From assembly GCA_902779075.1 (NCBI GenBank), contig CACZAK010000001.1, positions 20,735-84,734 of the forward strand: 64,000 nucleotides of DNA, in the 5' to 3' direction. Position 1 is the stretch's first letter. Every line of letters starts with the position of its first letter. Below the pieces are notes generated by a model that did no database searches, was not told the DNA's origin, and saw nothing but the letters and a program-made list of their open reading frames with translations. Shown here in pieces: positions 60,957 through 64,000 of the stretch. Source of the DNA: an uncultured bacterium. GTDB taxonomy: Bacteria > Verrucomicrobiota > Kiritimatiellia > RFP12 > UBA1067. Position numbers and translations under genes: made by a program.

Positions 60957-62471
60957 CTACTCCAGCGGAGCGCAGTTGACACCCTGAGCGAGAAGACGCT
61001 TTCTGTGCGTCTCCATGCGAGCGCGGAAATTTGCAAAGTCAGGTTTCTTGTCGCCAGTCCACACCGCCTCTGCGAGGGCGCACGAACGCGGCCACATCTT
61101 CCAGTCGAGGTCGTACTCGTTCCAAGTGTATTCGGACCAGTTGTTGCCCTGTCCGCCGAGGATGTGTCCGCGAAGCTCAGGCGGGATGCCTTCGCACGGA
61201 TTGAACGAATGGCATTTCTCGAGCGTGACCTTGCCGCCGATGTACTGGAACGGATCGTCCTTGAGGCCCTGTCCGTAGTCGATGTAGCAGTGCGTACGGG
61301 GTGTCATCACGAGGTCGTGTCCGCGCTTCACGCACTCGAGCGGCGTGAGGAATTTGTGCCCGGCACCGCCGCCGCCCGCGCGCCAGCTCATGCCGATCGC
61401 GCTCTTCGGGACGTCGCCGAGGAGGTACTCGTCCCAGCCGATGGGACGCCGTCCGCGTGCGGCGAGGAACTTGACGAAGTGCCGCGTGATCCACGGCTGC
61501 AGGCCGTGGACGTCGGCGATACCCTCCTTCTTCATGCGGGCCTGGCATTTCGGACACGTCTTCCAGCGGTCCTGCGGACACTCATCGCCACCAATGTGTA
61601 CGACGTCGCCGGGGAAGAGCTTGCACACGTAGTCGAGGACATCCTCCATGAATTTCACCGCCTTGTCGTTGCCGATGCAGAGGACATCTTTCTCGATACC
61701 CCACGCGCAGAGCGGTCCCTTGCCCTTCAGACGCTCGGGGAAGCACGCAAGCTCAGGACAGGCCGAGAGAGCTGCATAAACATGCCCCGGAAGCTCAATT
61801 TCTGGAATTATGACGACGTGGCGCTCCGCCGCGTACGCGAGGATTTCCTTGATGTCCGCCTCGGTGTAGAAGAACGGACCGTACTTCTCGCCGTTGAGGA
61901 GGTGCGAGTAGTCCTTCATGTTCACGTGCGGACGCGTCCCGTGCTTCGCGCTCGCCGCGCGGACGGATGCATGGCGCGCGAGTTCCGGGTAGCCGGGAAT
62001 GTCGAGCCGCCATCCCTGGTCATCGGTGAGGTGCCAGTGGAGGCGGTTCATCTTGTGCTGCGACATGACGTCGATCACTCGCTTGATCTTCTCCTTGCCG
62101 AAAAAATGGCGGCAGTCATCGACGAGGAGCCCGCGCCACTTGTACTGCGGCGCGTCCTTGATCTCCACGCACGGGAGGGTTTTCTTCCCCGGCGACTTCA
62201 GCTGCGCAAGCGTCATCTTCGCGTAGAACGCGCCCGCCGCGTCGGAACTGCGGATCGTCACGCCGTCCTTCTTGACCGACAGCTCGTAGCCCTCCGGCGG
62301 GATGGACGCCACCTGCTCGAACTTCGGTTTGCATTTCGCGGCACATTCGCCGCCAGTCACGGACATCTCACGCGGCGCAGGGATTATCGCCGGTCGCGCG
62401 GAATCCGCTGCTGTCGCGGCTTCCGCCATAAGGACGGTACATGCCGACAAGGCCAATCTCAATGACTTCAT
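60957..62471 (-). CDS. Beta-N-acetylhexosaminidase, GH20
   Basis: The protein has 504 residues. Signal peptide at the N-terminus (LRLALSACTVLMAEAATAAD), then the GH20b domain and a catalytic barrel with KWRGLLVDDCRHFF, MNRLHWHLTDDQGWRLDI, and HIGGDECP (Asp296-Glu297 pair). It removes terminal GlcNAc/GalNAc from glycans such as mucin or chitin by substrate-assisted catalysis. It is co-transcribed with the agarase-like gene. AAAGGAA lies upstream of the ATG. Confidence 0.95.
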   Translation of the reverse strand: MKSLRLALSACTVLMAEAATAADSARPAIIPAPREMSVTGGECAAKCKPKFEQVASIPPEGYELSVKKDGVTIRSSDAAGAFYAKMTLAQLKSPGKKTLPCVEIKDAPQYKWRGLLVDDCRHFFGKEKIKRVIDVMSQHKMNRLHWHLTDDQGWRLDIPGYPELARHASVRAASAKHGTRPHVNMKDYSHLLNGEKYGPFFYTEADIKEILAYAAERHVVIIPEIELPGHVYAALSACPELACFPERLKGKGPLCAWGIEKDVLCIGNDKAVKFMEDVLDYVCKLFPGDVVHIGGDECPQDRWKTCPKCQARMKKEGIADVHGLQPWITRHFVKFLAARGRRPIGWDEYLLGDVPKSAIGMSWRAGGGGAGHKFLTPLECVKRGHDLVMTPRTHCYIDYGQGLKDDPFQYIGGKVTLEKCHSFNPCEGIPPELRGHILGGQGNNWSEYTWNEYDLDWKMWPRSCALAEAVWTGDKKPDFANFRARMETHRKRLLAQGVNCAPLE

Positions 62472-62525
62472 TTTGTTCCTTTCTTTTTTCTCACCTGCAT
62501 GAAGGTGTAGGGGGGCATGGCGTTT

Positions 62526-62555
62526 ATTTTACCAAATAATTTCCTTCTCAGCCAA
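62526..62555 (-). promoter_or_regulatory. Promoter of the GH20/agarase operon
   Basis: On the minus strand TTGGCT, an 18-bp spacer and TAAAAT preceded by TTTGG overlap the 3' end of the upstream gene. A small CACCT/AGGTG hairpin lies in the leader. Confidence 0.6.
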
Positions 62556-63719
62556 AGAACTTGGGGAACTGGTCGCGGGCGAAGTAGGACGGACAGGTGA
62601 GGACGTGACGGCAACGGTCTTCACGCCCGTCACGTCCCTGATCACGTAGATGATGGCCTTGTTCTTTATCTTTGAAGCGTCTACCGTATCGCGTTCGTAG
62701 CCGACGTCCTCCTTGAGCACCGATTTCGCGGTTTCGACGTAGTTGGCGATAACCTTCTGCATGACCTCGTGGCGGGCGGACCTAAAGAGTTCCTCGGCCT
62801 TGGCGACTCCCTTCTCGAGGGCTTTCATGATGTCATTCGCGACCACTATCTTCCCACCTGCGACGGCGATGCCGTTCTTGCGGATGTCCGTCAACGCCGC
62901 CTTCATCTTTTCGATGTCGCTTTGCAGCGCGTTGAACTCGTCCGTACCGATGGTGGCGGAGGGGTTGCTTCGGAAGGCGTCAATCCTCTCCGCGAGCGGG
63001 CGCAGCTTGCCGGACACCTCCTCGTTCACGGTCGCAAGCGCGTCCGCCGTACCGTGCATCGCCAGCGCCTGACGCGGCAGCAGCTCGTCAACCTTGGCCT
63101 TGAGGATGGCCTTGACGTTGGGATCCGCGTTCTCGCCCTGGGCCGCAAGATGCAACGCGAAGTCCCTCATCTGACAGGCGAGATCGAACCTCGGATTCGC
63201 CTGCCGGATTTTCTCCTCGTTGCAGGACATCGCGTACAGGCTCTTGCCGAGTTGCGCAAGGAGGTCGGAGAGATCTTCCTGCGACTTGACGGCGGCGGCG
63301 ATCGCCTTGCCGACTTTAGTTGATGCGTCGAAGTTCCCATTCTTGTCGAACGCCTCCGCGAGCTGTTTGCCGGTGAACTTGTCGAGCTCCTTGAGCGTAT
63401 TCTTGGCCGTATCGGCCGTCTTGGCGAGGAGCTTGAGCGAATCGGCGCTCAACGCGCCATCGCTCACGAGTTTCTGAAAGGTCCTGTTGATCTGCTTCCC
63501 GCTGAGGCTCTTCGTCGAGTTCTTGGCGTCCTTCATGAGCAGAACGTCCAGTTGGGACACCATCTTGCCGGCGGCCTCCAGCTCCGGCGCAACCACCGCG
63601 TTCGCACCCGCCTGCGCCTCTTGAGGCACCTGTGGCGCATTCTTCGGCTTCGCGGCTTCGGTGCCGCGAAGGAAGTAGTCCATCGACACGTTGTTAATGT
63701 TCACGTTTTGTATCGGCAT
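62529..63719 (-). CDS. Protein of unknown family, related N-terminus to the IS-broken gene
   Basis: The protein has 396 residues as read. It starts MPIQNVNINNVSMDYFLRG, is rich in Lys, Ala and Glu helices (DSLKLLAKTADTAKNTLKELDKF), and has no signal peptide or membrane segment. Near 62601 one base seems to be missing: with one base restored the C-terminus becomes LTCPSYFARDQFPKFFG with a stop at 62548, instead of a low-complexity tail. The N-terminal motif is shared with the gene at 55397. It might be exported by a non-Sec route or bind a shared partner; this is inference. AAAGGAG supports the start. Confidence 0.7.
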   Translation of the reverse strand: MPIQNVNINNVSMDYFLRGTEAAKPKNAPQVPQEAQAGANAVVAPELEAAGKMVSQLDVLLMKDAKNSTKSLSGKQINRTFQKLVSDGALSADSLKLLAKTADTAKNTLKELDKFTGKQLAEAFDKNGNFDASTKVGKAIAAAVKSQEDLSDLLAQLGKSLYAMSCNEEKIRQANPRFDLACQMRDFALHLAAQGENADPNVKAILKAKVDELLPRQALAMHGTADALATVNEEVSGKLRPLAERIDAFRSNPSATIGTDEFNALQSDIEKMKAALTDIRKNGIAVAGGKIVVANDIMKALEKGVAKAEELFRSARHEVMQKVIANYVETAKSVLKEDVGYERDTVDASKIKNKAIIYVIRDVTGVKTVAVTSSPVRPTSPATSSPSSLAEKEIIW

Positions 63720-63746
63720 GGATTGTCTCCTTTTAACTTTTCATCT

Positions 63747-63776
63747 TGTTTACACGCAAGACGATCAAAGGTTACA
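63747..63776 (-). promoter_or_regulatory. Two-part promoter motif, second copy
   Basis: TGTAACCTTT, a 9-bp spacer and GCGTGTAAACA on the minus strand lie 27 bp upstream of the ATG, as at 55427-55456. Both halves are identical in the two copies, while the spacer differs at seven of nine positions. Confidence 0.75.
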
Positions 63777-63848
63777 GTCGCATCTACGATTTAGGCAGAA
63801 CGGCATCGTCATACCCCTTTAACGACACTTTTTTAGCCGCAGAAATCA

Positions 63849-63880
63849 AAAAGCCCGCAAAGAACTCTTCTTTGCGCCCT
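63849..63880 (-). terminator. Terminator downstream of the 5S rRNA gene
   Basis: CGCAAAGAA (63856-63864), loop CTC, TTCTTTGCG (63868-63876). On the minus strand it is followed by GGGCTTTTTGATTT, as expected of an intrinsic terminator. It lies inside a CTTTGCGnC 9-bp repeat run (63868-63897). Confidence 0.7.
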
Positions 63881-63912
63881 TTGCGTCCTTTGCGGCTAAA
63901 TAAAAAAAGAAA

Positions 63913-64000
63913 GCCGGCGGCGCCCTACTCTCCCGCGGGCGAGTCCCGCAGTACCCTCGGCGAAGAGGCCCTTGACTTCCGTGTTCGGAATGGGAACGGG
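63913..64000 (-). rRNA. rrf: 5S ribosomal RNA, 3' part
   Basis: Read on the minus strand the segment contains the conserved CCCGTTCCCATTCCGAACAC and ends with GGGAGAGTAGGGCGCCGCC, followed by a T-rich stretch. The 5' part lies beyond the window edge, so an rRNA operon on the minus strand should continue to the right. Confidence 0.95.

Overview
This is about 64 kb of a GC-rich bacterial chromosome. It most likely comes from the PVC superphylum, close to Kiritimatiellota or Lentisphaerota. The reasons are a PEP-CTERM protein, a giant DUF2341/LamG surface protein, a DUF1080 protein beside a Tat-exported Gfo/Idh/MocA oxidoreductase, several secreted glycoside hydrolases, and many hybrid sensor kinases. 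The phylum assignment is an inference from gene content; the only rRNA is a 5S fragment at the right edge.

Layout. (a) 1-13380, plus strand: a tightly overlapping exopolysaccharide operon with a cut-off hybrid kinase, GT4, WecG-type transferase, an APC-permease/histidine-kinase hybrid, Wzz with a degenerate kinase domain, Wza, O-antigen ligase/polymerase, two more glycosyltransferases and a Wzx-type flippase. (b) 13391-16669, minus strand: two sister GT2 enzymes and an ATP-grasp protein. (c) 16836-18981: acyltransferase and a convergent UDP-glucuronate epimerase. (d) 19060-24878: two more APC-permease/hybrid kinases in tandem. (e) 24916-31669: a GH9 enzyme, then PP-loop protein, pyruvyl transferase, GT2 and GT4. 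(f) 32111-34886: ychF, a PAS-only protein and an RluA-type pseudouridine synthase. (g) 35206-46967, minus strand: a small secreted protein, a 2647-residue surface protein, a PEP-CTERM protein and a membrane/TPR protein. (h) 47472-51740, minus strand: phosphodiesterase-like protein, GT4, SUMF1-domain protein and a lipoprotein. (i) 51879-55397: a gene of unknown family broken by a complete IS1380-type element. (j) 55570-62471: DUF1080, Gfo/Idh/MocA, agarase-like GH and GH20. (k) 62529-63719: a second protein sharing an N-terminal signature and promoter motif with the broken gene. (l) end of a 5S rRNA gene.

Three things stand out. First, three genes join an APC-type transporter to a complete hybrid histidine kinase, which suggests nutrient-transport sensing tied to surface polysaccharide and glycan use. 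Second, two otherwise different proteins share an N-terminal motif and an identically spaced two-part promoter motif, which looks like a co-regulated and possibly exported family. Third, the DNA carries several classes of small repeats: 9-bp-period tandem repeats inside and between genes, a hairpin repeat inserted in-frame in two unrelated proteins with a compensatory base pair, a four-copy 23-bp palindrome array, and MITE-like inverted repeats. Many promoters carry an extended -10 of the form TGG-TATAAT, and three of them lie so close to the ATG that the mRNAs should be leaderless.
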